6,370 bases of DNA from Arenicellales bacterium (GCA_028825345.1 JAPKAJ010000127.1:1-6370); one strand, 5' to 3'. Counted from the stretch's first letter, positions 1 to 6,290 are shown. The notes: a model not told the origin generated them from the sequence alone. Program-made: numbers and translations.

Positions 1-216
1 TTAGCGGCTGAGCTTGTTGCCAAAGACTGCGTGGTTCTGAATCCACGGGGTGAAACATATACAACAGAAAATATTCGTCAAACACTCAATATGCGAGATT
101 TTATGGATAGTCTACGAAGCACAGGGGTGCAAACAGGTGGGCCGGACTCTTTCAGCAAAAGTGATCGAATGACTTTCGCCAATAGCTTAGACCGCGTACT
201 CGCCCAAGGCAGCTAA
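1..216 (+). CDS. Unrecognised protein, C-terminal fragment (5' end outside window)
   Basis: An open frame runs from the first base of the window to a TAA at 214-216, giving 71 codons with no stop, so this is the 3' end of a gene that begins upstream. A GTG at codon 11 and ATG codons at 31 and 35 exist, but no Shine-Dalgarno site precedes them and the frame is open before them, so I treat it as partial. The visible part is hydrophilic, with no membrane segment and no catalytic motif I recognise. It contains a short Gly/Pro turn (TGGPDSF, about codons 46-52), then a likely amphipathic helix ending in ANSLDRVLAQGS. I do not recognise the family and assign no function. The cupin gene starts 54 bp downstream on the same strand, so the two could be co-transcribed. 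I am fairly sure it is coding and have no view on its role. Confidence 0.6.
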   Translation, partial: LAAELVAKDCVVLNPRGETYTTENIRQTLNMRDFMDSLRSTGVQTGGPDSFSKSDRMTFANSLDRVLAQGS

Positions 217-259
217 CCCCCCTAAGAAAACACTTGATTGAATACACAGCAATAACGGC

Positions 260-265
260 AAGGAG
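260..265 (+). promoter_or_regulatory. Ribosome binding site of the cupin gene
   Basis: AAGGAG lies 5 bases before the ATG at 271. It supports that start and shows the cupin gene is translated independently of the frame that ends at 216. Confidence 0.75.
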
Positions 266-270
266 TTCAC

Positions 271-636
271 ATGACAACTAAGGTGTTTCGACTTTTACCG
301 AACGGCGGGCCCACTAGCGGAATGCAGCCATCCGATTTCACGGACCAGGATGCTTTCACCACCGCTGATAAGCGGGAGGTAAACCACACTTTTTTCCAAA
401 CCGAAGACGGCTCGACTCTAAGTGGCGTTTGGGAATGCGCTCCGTGTCGCGAGGAAATCGATGCCTACCCCGTGCATGAAATGATGACGGTTCTGGCGGG
501 GTCGGTCACCCTGACCAATGCCGATGGCTCGTCCGACACCTTTACAGCCGGTGATACCTTCTTTATCGCCAAGGGAACTCAATGCATTTGGGAAATTACT
601 GAAACCTTACGCAAGTACTACATGATCTGTGAATGA
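271..636 (+). CDS. Single-domain Cupin_3 (DUF861-type) protein
   Basis: This complete gene encodes a 121-aa soluble protein with no signal peptide or membrane segment, so it is probably cytoplasmic. Residues about 48-119 match the Cupin_3 pattern: GVWEC (52-56), then HEMMTVLAGSVTL (69-81), where HE starts the first cupin motif and Gly77 is the conserved turn, then the second motif TAGDTFFIAKGT (92-103) and the family ending WEITETLRKYYMI (107-119). The length is normal for a one-domain member. The family includes one domain of ureidoglycine aminohydrolase and many small uncharacterised proteins, so substrate and reaction cannot be assigned. The first motif lacks the classical HxH metal-binding pair, keeping only His69 and Glu70. 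Four cysteines stand out: Cys56 and Cys59 in a CxxC arrangement, Cys105 and Cys120. The ATG has a strong AAGGAG site 5 bases upstream. The gene converges on the ABC importer operon, with only 62 bp between the two stop codons. The fold is confident; the function is unknown. Confidence 0.9.
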   Translation: MTTKVFRLLPNGGPTSGMQPSDFTDQDAFTTADKREVNHTFFQTEDGSTLSGVWECAPCREEIDAYPVHEMMTVLAGSVTLTNADGSSDTFTAGDTFFIAKGTQCIWEITETLRKYYMICE

Positions 637-698
637 TCCAGGCCTCTACAAAGATCAGATAGTATCTTGTGGTCACTGCATGATGATAGAGGTCCGAT
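637..698. other. Convergent intergenic gap without a clear terminator
   Basis: This 62-bp gap separates the ends of the cupin gene and the importer operon. CCTCTA (643-648) and TAGAGG (687-692) could pair across a roughly 40-base loop, and ACAAAGAT (648-655) can pair imperfectly with ATCTTGT (664-670). Neither stem is strong and neither is followed by a T-run on either strand. I see no convincing Rho-independent terminator, so termination may be Rho-dependent or lie within the opposing genes. Confidence 0.4.
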
Positions 699-1730
699 TC
701 AGGTCAATACATTGATCATTTCCAGCCCACCGGTCAGCGTGTTCTGGACCGTGCCTTCTTTTTCTTCGACAAAATGACAGGCAACTCGCCTGCCATCGGA
801 CAGCTCTCGCAGAGCGGGCGGGGATTTTTGACACTCGGGCTGCATTACTGGACAACGGTCAGCAAAGATACACCCCGTAGGCAAATTAATAAGACTGGGC
901 GGTTCACCCTTAAGGGTGATCGCTTTCCACGTCTTGGTGCCCGGTAAGGCACTTGGCACTGCTGAGAGAAGTGAAAGCGTGTAGGGATGCAGCGGGTAAC
1001 TGAAAAGAGATGTCCGCGGTGCCACTTCGACTATCTGCCCCAGATACATGACAGCAATCCAGTCACATATGTACTGCACCACGCCCAAGTCATGGCTGAT
1101 AAAAAGGTAGGTCACATCCAGGTCGTGCTGAATCCGCTTTAACAGATTGAGAATCTGCGCCTGAATTGCTACATCCAAAGCGGAAACCGGTTCATCGCAG
1201 ACAATCAACTCTGGCCTTGTCACCAGAGCACGGGCCAGTGCTATCCTCTGGCGCTGCCCGCCCGAAAACTGGTGCGGGAAAAGATCCATTTGCTCGGGTC
1301 GTAAACCGACCTGAGCAAATACCTCTTCGAGTCCCATTGCATTGTCTTTGTTGGATCTGTCCAACATCGCCAAAGGCTCGGCAACGACATCTCTAGCACG
1401 AAGCCTAGGATTCAATGAAGAGAACGGGTCCTGAAATACCATCTGAAACCGCCGCCGCGCTCGACGCAAGGCTTCACCCTGTAAATCGGTCAGCACCATA
1501 TCGCCCAGACTGACTTTTCCTTTGGTGGCCCGCACCAGGCGCATGATTGCAAGAGCGGTGGTCGTCTTGCCAGATCCAGATTCCCCGACGATCCCGAAGG
1601 TATCGCCCTTGTTAATGGAGAAGCTCACCCCGTTAACCGCCTTAACTACGTGCTTGTTTCGGCCCAATGCGCCCTTTGAGGCAAACTCTACCTCGAGGTC
1701 CTGGACTGTCAGTAGCGCCTGATCGATCAC
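699..1730 (-). CDS. Dipeptide/oligopeptide ABC transporter ATP-binding protein, DppF/OppF type
   Basis: This is the second of the two ATPases that power the importer at the inner face of the inner membrane. With a GTG start at 1730 it is 343 aa, normal for the family. In order it shows the Walker A motif GESGSGKT (49-56), the Q-loop at Gln100 in FQDPFSSLNPR, the ABC signature SGGQRQR (156-162), Walker B LIVCDE (175-180), the D-loop SALD and the switch histidine His213. PLHPYT (246-251) opens the oligopeptide-transporter C-terminal domain. That domain carries Cys287, Cys293, Cys300 and Cys318 with spacing X5, X6 and X17, the pattern linked to a [4Fe-4S] cluster in related permease ATPases. About 24 residues follow the last cysteine. 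A longer frame starts at TTG 1763, but it overlaps the preceding gene by 29 bp and lacks a Shine-Dalgarno site. GTG 1730 has AGAGG 9 bases upstream and starts 4 bp after the preceding stop. It is the last gene of the operon. Transported substrate is not known. Confidence 0.94.
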   Translation of the reverse strand: MIDQALLTVQDLEVEFASKGALGRNKHVVKAVNGVSFSINKGDTFGIVGESGSGKTTTALAIMRLVRATKGKVSLGDMVLTDLQGEALRRARRRFQMVFQDPFSSLNPRLRARDVVAEPLAMLDRSNKDNAMGLEEVFAQVGLRPEQMDLFPHQFSGGQRQRIALARALVTRPELIVCDEPVSALDVAIQAQILNLLKRIQHDLDVTYLFISHDLGVVQYICDWIAVMYLGQIVEVAPRTSLFSYPLHPYTLSLLSAVPSALPGTKTWKAITLKGEPPSLINLPTGCIFADRCPVMQPECQKSPPALRELSDGRRVACHFVEEKEGTVQNTLTGGLEMINVLT

Positions 1731-1734
1731 TGGC

Positions 1735-2712
1735 TTATGCCTCTTGACTATTCCAGCAAGCAACTTGATGAGATGGCCTAACCTCTAATAGTTCTGGCAT
1801 CACAGTTTCACACCTTTCTTCTGACAACCCACACCGACTGGCAAAAGGACAGCCGGCTCCAATAGTCTCAAGGGCCGGTACGACCCCGGGAATCTCGGTC
1901 ACCGGCTTGTGGGAGACATTGGATCCCAATTGAAGATGAGGTACGCAATCGATCAACCCTCGCGTGTAGGGATGGGCTGGTTGTGAGAGTACAGTTTCCA
2001 CAGAACCGCGCTCCGCGACTCGACCGGCATACATCACGATAATGTCGTCAGCCATCTCTGCAACAACGCCCATGTCGTGAGTAATGAGAACAATAGCAGT
2101 GCTGGTCCGGGCCTGCAGATCTCGAAGCAGTGAAAAGATCTGCGCTTGCACAGTCACATCCACCGCGGTAGTAGGCTCATCAGCGATAAGTACTTTAGGG
2201 CTGCAGGCAAGTGCCATTGCAATCATGATTCTTTGGCGCATACCTCCTGACAACTCATGCGGATAGGCTGATGAACGCTGGCTAGCGTCCGAAATGCCAA
2301 CTGATCGGATCAGCGCCTGGACTTTCTCGCGTACCTGTTGTTTGTCCAGATCAGTATGCAGGCGTAGCACTTCTGCGATCTGCTCTCCCACACTAAACAC
2401 CGGGTTCAACGAGGTCATTGGCTCCTGAAATATCATCGACATTGATGCGCCGCGGATATCACGCATCTGAGCCTCGGGAAGACCAGTAAGTGAAGTGCCT
2501 TGCAGAGTGATGACGCCTTTGGTGATAGTTGCGCCGTCAGGTAACAGCCGCATCATTGCCAGAGCTGTCATGCTCTTTCCACAACCCGATTCTCCAACGA
2601 TAGCCAGGGTCTTGTTGGGCTGGATGTCAAAACTGACATCGTCGACCAACCGTATGTGTCCGGTACGACTGCGATAATCAACACAAAGGTGATCAACCTT
2701 CAGTACCGACAT
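1735..2712 (-). CDS. Dipeptide/oligopeptide ABC transporter ATP-binding protein, DppD/OppD type
   Basis: This 325-aa protein is the first ATPase of the importer and would pair with the DppF-type ATPase on the cytoplasmic face of the permeases. It has Walker A GESGCGKS (40-47), the Q-loop at Gln96 in FQEPMTSLNP, the signature LSGGMRQR (154-161), Walker B VLIADE (174-179) and the switch histidine His212 in THDMG. LSGGMRQR, rather than SGGQRQR, is typical of the D-type member. The C-terminal oligopeptide-transporter domain begins near HPYT (247-250) and carries Cys288, Cys294, Cys301 and Cys319, spaced X5, X6 and X17, as in the partner ATPase. The D-loop reads TTAVDV where TTALDV is usual, a conservative change. 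The ATG at 2712 follows the permease stop by 3 bp with only a distant GAGG, so translation is probably coupled. The gene is complete and the family is certain; the cargo cannot be read from an ATPase. Confidence 0.96.
   Translation of the reverse strand: MSVLKVDHLCVDYRSRTGHIRLVDDVSFDIQPNKTLAIVGESGCGKSMTALAMMRLLPDGATITKGVITLQGTSLTGLPEAQMRDIRGASMSMIFQEPMTSLNPVFSVGEQIAEVLRLHTDLDKQQVREKVQALIRSVGISDASQRSSAYPHELSGGMRQRIMIAMALACSPKVLIADEPTTAVDVTVQAQIFSLLRDLQARTSTAIVLITHDMGVVAEMADDIIVMYAGRVAERGSVETVLSQPAHPYTRGLIDCVPHLQLGSNVSHKPVTEIPGVVPALETIGAGCPFASRCGLSEERCETVMPELLEVRPSHQVACWNSQEA
1740..1744 (-). promoter_or_regulatory. Ribosome binding site that decides the DppF-type start
   Basis: On the minus strand AGAGG lies 9 bases before GTG 1730, inside the last codons of the preceding ATPase gene. 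The competing TTG at 1763 has no purine-rich site upstream. This favours the GTG and predicts translational coupling to the gene before it. Confidence 0.6.
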
Positions 2713-2715
2713 TGT

Positions 2716-3597
2716 TTAGCGACGCCTCAGTTTGGGGTTAAACGCATCATTCAAACCATCCCCAACCAGACTGACGCCCAGTACTGCAAGAAATATCATC
2801 ACTCCCGGCAATGTGACTATCCACCAAGCATCGAGCATATATTCTCTACCTGAACCGATCATCAGACCCCAGGACATCACGTTGGGGTCAGACAGGCCGA
2901 GGAAGCTCAAGCCGGCTTCAAACAAAATGGCAGTGCCGATAGTCAAAGTTGCTGACACAATAAGCGGTGGCAATGCATTGGGCAAAATTACCCGCCAAAT
3001 GATATAACCCTGGCGAACTCCAGATGCCCGGGAAGCGGTGACATACTCGAGATTGCGTATACGCAGAAACTCTGCTCGGGCAAGCCTGGCCGTGGGTGGC
3101 CAGCTTACAACTCCGATAGAAACCGCCACCACCCACAAACTGGGCGACAGCATGGTCACCAACACCATGGCGAAAAGCAGTGGCGGTAATACTTGAAAAA
3201 ACTCCGTTACCCGCATCAGGATCTCGTCGATCATGCCAAGATAAAAACCTGCGAGGGCACCAATAACAAGCCCGATAATCACAGTAAGCGCCGCGGCAGT
3301 CAGGCCAACAATCAAGGTGGATTTTGCGCCCACCAACAAGCCGGCAAGAATATCTCGACCCAGGTAATCTGTTCCCAGTAGCGCACGTTCTGTTGTGCCC
3401 GGTGCCGACATAGGCGCCCAGATAATCTCGAAAGGATCGACCGGGTATACCAACGGGCCAATGATCGCAAGAACACTGATCAAAAGCACCAACACCAGCC
3501 CAAGCATAGCCGTTGGACTCTGGCGGTATATCTCCCACGCATCAGCGCCGGGCCGTCGCGCGCGCTGGAATCTGGTTACTGATTCAACTGTCGCCAT
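2716..3597 (-). CDS. Dipeptide/oligopeptide ABC transporter permease, DppC/OppC type
   Basis: This 293-aa inner-membrane protein forms half of the translocation channel with the DppB-type permease. It has the DppC layout: a basic cytoplasmic N-terminus, a first membrane segment about 30-51 (OppC_N region), the periplasmic motif LLGTDYLGRD (73-82), then five more hydrophobic segments, at about 91-120, 137-166, 206-228 and 259-279 plus one less distinct. The EAA-type coupling helix that contacts the ATPase lies at about 184-214 (EYVTASRASG, then LPNALPP). The conserved FLGLSDPNVMSWG (232-244) and the closing GDGLNDAFNPKLRRR are typical of the family. The ATG at 3597 starts 2 bp after the stop of the preceding permease, with only a weak GGGA site 7 bases upstream, so translational coupling is likely. 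The gene is intact and of normal length. Confidence 0.95.
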   Translation of the reverse strand: MATVESVTRFQRARRPGADAWEIYRQSPTAMLGLVLVLLISVLAIIGPLVYPVDPFEIIWAPMSAPGTTERALLGTDYLGRDILAGLLVGAKSTLIVGLTAAALTVIIGLVIGALAGFYLGMIDEILMRVTEFFQVLPPLLFAMVLVTMLSPSLWVVAVSIGVVSWPPTARLARAEFLRIRNLEYVTASRASGVRQGYIIWRVILPNALPPLIVSATLTIGTAILFEAGLSFLGLSDPNVMSWGLMIGSGREYMLDAWWIVTLPGVMIFLAVLGVSLVGDGLNDAFNPKLRRR

Positions 3598-3599
3598 GA

Positions 3600-4577
3600 C
3601 TAGTCCCGCAATCGAATTCTGGGATCAATCATGCGATACACCAGGTCGGTAAACAGATTTGCAGCTATGACAAGCGTGGCCGAAAAGAACAGCACGCCCA
3701 ACACAGTAGGATAATCACGCGCAATTACCGACTCGAAAACCAGTGTGCCAAGCCCCGGCCAATTGAACACAGTCTCTACCAACACAGCACCGGAGATCAG
3801 CGAGCCAAACTGAAGGCCTGCCATCGTGACTACCGGCAAGATGGCGTTGCGCAAGGCATGGCGCAGGTAAACAGTGCGCTCGCGGGCACCTTTGGCCCGG
3901 GCGGTTCTGATGTAATCGGCCTGCATGACTTCCAGCATGCTGGCGCGGGTCAGGCGACTATACAGAGCAAGATATACCACCCCCAGGGTGAAACTGGGCA
4001 ACACCAGATGGTGCGCAATATCAACCGCCAGTGATAGACCAGTCGCCATCTTGGCAACGTTGTATAACCCTGATATCGGGAAAAATGGAATCACCACTCC
4101 GAACAGAATAATCAACATCAGGCCAGTCCAGAAGATAGGTGCTGCATAGCCAACCAGAGACAACAGGGTCACCATTGAACTGGTAAAGCCACCGGGCTTA
4201 CGAGCGGCCAGCACACCGAGTGCTGTACCACCAACGGTGGCAAAAATAAGAGCGGTAAAGACCAGCAGAATGGTGGCCGGCAAACGCTGCAATATTAGAT
4301 CGACGACGGGTAGGTTGTAATAAAACGACATACCCAGATCACCCTGATAGGCGCGTTGGAGGTACAAACCCAACTGCACCAGAAATGGTTTATCCAGGCC
4401 ATAAAGGGTGCGTATCTCGGCCAGCAGTTCTGCTGTTGCACCGCCCATCTCACCTGCAATGGCATCGGCCGGGTCGCCCGGTGCAAGATGCAGTAACGAA
4501 AAATTAAGGACCAGGACCGCCGTAATCAGCGCAACAGCGTACAACAATCTCTTGCCGATGAGCCAAATGAGACCCAT
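3600..4577 (-). CDS. Dipeptide/oligopeptide ABC transporter permease, DppB/OppB type
   Basis: This 325-aa inner-membrane permease would be the partner of the DppC-type protein. The first membrane segment is at about 11-30, followed directly by the family motif LHLAPGDPAD (29-38) and a periplasmic stretch up to about residue 97. Further membrane segments fall at about 100-124, 135-166, 189-206, 247-268 and 289-313. The EAA coupling loop is at about 222-248 (YIRTARAKGA, then LRHALRNAILP), and the protein ends in DPRIRLRD, as expected. I chose the ATG at 4577 because GGGAG lies 6 bases upstream and the protein then begins MGLIWLIGKRLLYAVA, a normal DppB start. A longer frame from 4631 would add 18 residues translated through the intergenic stem-loop and is unlikely. 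The gene follows the binding-protein gene after a 60-bp gap and precedes the next permease by 2 bp. Confidence 0.95.
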   Translation of the reverse strand: MGLIWLIGKRLLYAVALITAVLVLNFSLLHLAPGDPADAIAGEMGGATAELLAEIRTLYGLDKPFLVQLGLYLQRAYQGDLGMSFYYNLPVVDLILQRLPATILLVFTALIFATVGGTALGVLAARKPGGFTSSMVTLLSLVGYAAPIFWTGLMLIILFGVVIPFFPISGLYNVAKMATGLSLAVDIAHHLVLPSFTLGVVYLALYSRLTRASMLEVMQADYIRTARAKGARERTVYLRHALRNAILPVVTMAGLQFGSLISGAVLVETVFNWPGLGTLVFESVIARDYPTVLGVLFFSATLVIAANLFTDLVYRMIDPRIRLRD

Positions 4578-4583
4578 AACTTG

Positions 4584-4588
4584 CTCCC
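4584..4588 (-). promoter_or_regulatory. Ribosome binding site of the DppB-type gene
   Basis: On the minus strand GGGAG lies 6 bases before ATG 4577 and just after the stem-loop. It decides the start in favour of 4577 over the upstream frame start at 4631. Confidence 0.75.
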
Positions 4589-4595
4589 ACAATAC

Positions 4596-4628
4596 AAAGC
4601 CGGGGCAGCCCAGTGCTGCCCCGGCTTT
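4596..4628 (-). terminator. Strong intergenic stem-loop between binding-protein and permease genes
   Basis: A perfect 14-bp inverted repeat, AAAGCCGGGGCAGC (4596-4609) against GCTGCCCCGGCTTT (4615-4628), encloses a 5-base loop. It begins 9 bases after the binding-protein stop. On the transcribed strand the right arm is followed by GTATTGTG, so the T-run is limited to the TTT that is part of the stem. That fits a leaky terminator or an RNA 3'-end stabiliser better than a full stop. The downstream genes have no promoter that I can see and presumably depend on read-through. Such elements commonly keep binding-protein mRNA more abundant than permease mRNA. Confidence 0.75.
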
Positions 4629-4637
4629 CAAAAAGTT

Positions 4638-6203
4638 TTATTGGACCGTAACTTTGTCCAATGGGGCCATTGCACCCCAGATACTGAGCGGTGGGTTTCC
4701 TATCTTGGTCTTATTATATGCTGTGTGATACGGCAGAGTGTTTAGAAAAGCCAGCGGCACTTCATCAACGATAATCTGCTGAGCCTGTCGGTAAAGAGTT
4801 TGTCGTTTTGCCTGGTCTATTTCTTTTCCTGCAGCGTCAAGCAGTGCGTCAACTTCCTCGTTGCAGTAACTCTGCGTGTTAGACCAGATAACTCCTTGGC
4901 GAATATTGCTGCAGACATAGGTACGATGCACACCGATTACTGGATCACCCCAGTTAAAGACGATATCCATAGTTAGCTCAAACTCGTGCGAAGACACACG
5001 TTTGGCCCAAGACGGAAAATCTGGACTGGCTCTGAGTTGAACCGCTATGCCCACTTTTTTAAGTTGTGGCCGCAGGTACTCAGCGACGTTCTTCTGTTGT
5101 TCGGCAAAGGCGGGGAGGTAATCAAGCTCAACCGAAAAACGCACTCCATCAGATCCAGCAGGATAGCCGGCCTCATCAAGCAATGCCGCGGCTTTGGCCA
5201 GATCGAGGTCGTAAGACTCAACATCGGGTGCGAAGAACGGGCTTCCCGGGTGGACCGGACCTGTCGCAGCGGTAGAAAACCCGCCGTGCAAGGCATTAAC
5301 AATAAAATCACGATCAATAGCATAAGCAATCGCCCGGCGTACCCGCACATCCTTGAAAATCTCATGCTTGGTATTAAACGCCAGCCAGTTGAGCGGCCCA
5401 ACCGCAGCATAGCCCTGATCCGTAACCTCTATAGAAGCGTTCTTGCGTAGCCGGGCGATATCCCGGGTACCGGCAAGAAACGGCAACATATCTACTTCGC
5501 CGCTGTCCATTGCCAACACCATGCTGGTCACATCCTTGTAGTTCTTGATGATGATCCGATCCAACTTGGGATAACCCTCAAGGAAGAAATTCTCGTTCTT
5601 CTCGAGAATGATGTGCTCACCGGGTTTGAACTCAGCCAACTTAAATGGTCCCGAACCCACTGTATCGCTGTTTCTCGGATGCGCTTTGGGGTCCTGACCA
5701 TCGCCATAAATATGCTCTGGAATAATCACACCCAACGCTGACGATAAGGCCAGCAACAAAGCCGGATGCGGGGCAGATAGGCGCAACACCGCTGTGTGAT
5801 CATCAGGTGTGTCAACCGCCTCTACTGGACCGAACATGGTCTTAAACGGATGATTCGCTTTTATGGTTTCTATGGAAAAAGCCACATCCTTGGATGTGAT
5901 CGGATGACCATCATGGAAAGTGGCGCCCTTGCGCAAATTAAGCGTCAACGCCAAGCCATCGTCGGAGAAAGCCCAGGACTCAGCCAAATAAGGCTGAGGA
6001 TTCCAGTTCTCATCGAACCGCACTGGTGTCGCAAATATTTGTGTGCCAGGTACGGCCGTGGCAATACCAGACTGCACAGCCGGGTTCAGATGTCTCGGTT
6101 TCTGGGTAGTCGCGATAACCAGTGTTCCACCGTCAGCACTGGAAACAGTGATTCCAGGTAACATCATAGTCACCGCAACAGCGGCCAGCATAATCCTCTT
6201 CAT
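4638..6203 (-). CDS. Periplasmic solute-binding protein, family 5 (DppA/OppA-like)
   Basis: This 521-aa protein captures the importer's cargo in the periplasm and delivers it to the two permeases. Residues 1-23 form a Sec signal peptide: Lys2-Arg3, a hydrophobic core (4-20) and cleavage after SSA (21-23). There is no lipobox cysteine, so it should be soluble and periplasmic. The mature part is SBP_bac_5 throughout, with LNP near 39-41, PYLAESWAFSDDGL (71-84), FHDGHPITSKDVAFS (96-110), VGSGPFKLAEFKPG (182-195), VRRAIAYAIDR (288-298) and LLDEAGYPAG (341-350). Length is typical. NWGDP (417-421) places Asp420 where DppA and OppA use an aspartate to hold the peptide amino end; this is inference by motif. 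Cys431 and Cys447 fall where DppA has a cysteine pair and may form a disulfide. I start at ATG 6203, which has AGGAG 8 bases upstream and gives a clean signal peptide; the frame from 6272 would add 23 residues before it. It is the first gene of the operon. The family binds peptides, nickel chelates, heme, opines and sugars, so the cargo is open. Confidence 0.95.
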   Translation of the reverse strand: MKRIMLAAVAVTMMLPGITVSSADGGTLVIATTQKPRHLNPAVQSGIATAVPGTQIFATPVRFDENWNPQPYLAESWAFSDDGLALTLNLRKGATFHDGHPITSKDVAFSIETIKANHPFKTMFGPVEAVDTPDDHTAVLRLSAPHPALLLALSSALGVIIPEHIYGDGQDPKAHPRNSDTVGSGPFKLAEFKPGEHIILEKNENFFLEGYPKLDRIIIKNYKDVTSMVLAMDSGEVDMLPFLAGTRDIARLRKNASIEVTDQGYAAVGPLNWLAFNTKHEIFKDVRVRRAIAYAIDRDFIVNALHGGFSTAATGPVHPGSPFFAPDVESYDLDLAKAAALLDEAGYPAGSDGVRFSVELDYLPAFAEQQKNVAEYLRPQLKKVGIAVQLRASPDFPSWAKRVSSHEFELTMDIVFNWGDPVIGVHRTYVCSNIRQGVIWSNTQSYCNEEVDALLDAAGKEIDQAKRQTLYRQAQQIIVDEVPLAFLNTLPYHTAYNKTKIGNPPLSIWGAMAPLDKVTVQ

Positions 6204-6211
6204 GCTCCAAT

Positions 6212-6216
6212 CTCCT
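6212..6216 (-). promoter_or_regulatory. Ribosome binding site of the binding-protein gene
   Basis: On the minus strand AGGAG lies 8 bases before ATG 6203. It fixes the start at the signal peptide rather than at 6272. Confidence 0.8.
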
Positions 6217-6235
6217 ATAATTAGTGTCGTTTTGA

Positions 6236-6265
6236 ATACCATTTTCCTAATTTGGAAAAGGGTAT
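6236..6265. promoter_or_regulatory. 30-bp imperfect palindrome, candidate operator
   Basis: The sequence around 6250/6251 is a near-perfect inverted repeat. ATACC at 6236-6240 pairs with GGTAT at 6261-6265, TTTTCC at 6242-6247 pairs with GGAAAA at 6254-6259, and the centre is AATT (6249-6252). Thirteen of 15 base pairs match. It covers the transcription start predicted from the adjacent promoter and touches its -10 element, which is where a dimeric repressor would act. The regulator is not in the window and I cannot name its family. A role as an RNA hairpin in the 5' leader is an alternative, though the AT-rich arms and central AATT look more like a protein site. Confidence 0.5.
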
Positions 6266-6290
6266 ATATCATAGCCTAAAACCAGGTCAA
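6263..6290 (-). promoter_or_regulatory. Predicted sigma-70 promoter of the importer operon
   Basis: On the minus strand TTGACC (6290-6285) matches five of six -35 consensus bases. A 16-base spacer leads to TATATA (6268-6263), a four-of-six -10 match, and transcription would begin near 6256. This leaves a leader of about 50 bases before ATG 6203. TATGAT at 6274-6269 is a better -10 hexamer, but its spacing to TTGACC is only 11. This is the only promoter-like pair I see ahead of the operon. Confidence 0.45.

Noticed and set aside
234..270. TTGATT at 234-239 as the -35 box of a cupin promoter
   Set aside because: No acceptable -10 box fits at 16-18 bases before the Shine-Dalgarno site, so I cannot support a promoter in this 54-bp gap.
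643..692. CCTCTA/TAGAGG pairing as a bidirectional terminator
   Set aside because: The stem is six base pairs with a loop of about 40 bases and no T-run on either strand.
2918..3538. 206-codon minus-strand frame overlapping the DppC-type permease
   Set aside because: It is a shifted frame inside a gene with full family motifs, and its translation is rich in Cys, Arg and His without any domain, as expected of a shadow frame.
4578..4631. N-terminal extension of the DppB-type permease starting at 4631
   Set aside because: It would be translated through the perfect stem-loop, has no Shine-Dalgarno site that I can see, and adds 18 residues absent from the normal DppB start. ATG 4577 has GGGAG at 6 bases.
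4986..5450. 154-codon plus-strand frame opposite the binding-protein gene
   Set aside because: It lies wholly antisense to a well-supported SBP_bac_5 gene and its translation shows no domain.
6204..6272. N-terminal extension of the binding protein starting at 6272
   Set aside because: It would put 23 residues before a clean signal peptide, and its start lies upstream of the predicted transcription start. ATG 6203 has AGGAG at 8 bases.
699..6290. A novel defence or other multi-gene system
   Set aside because: All five minus-strand genes are complete, standard components of a Dpp/Opp importer in the canonical order, leaving no unexplained gene.
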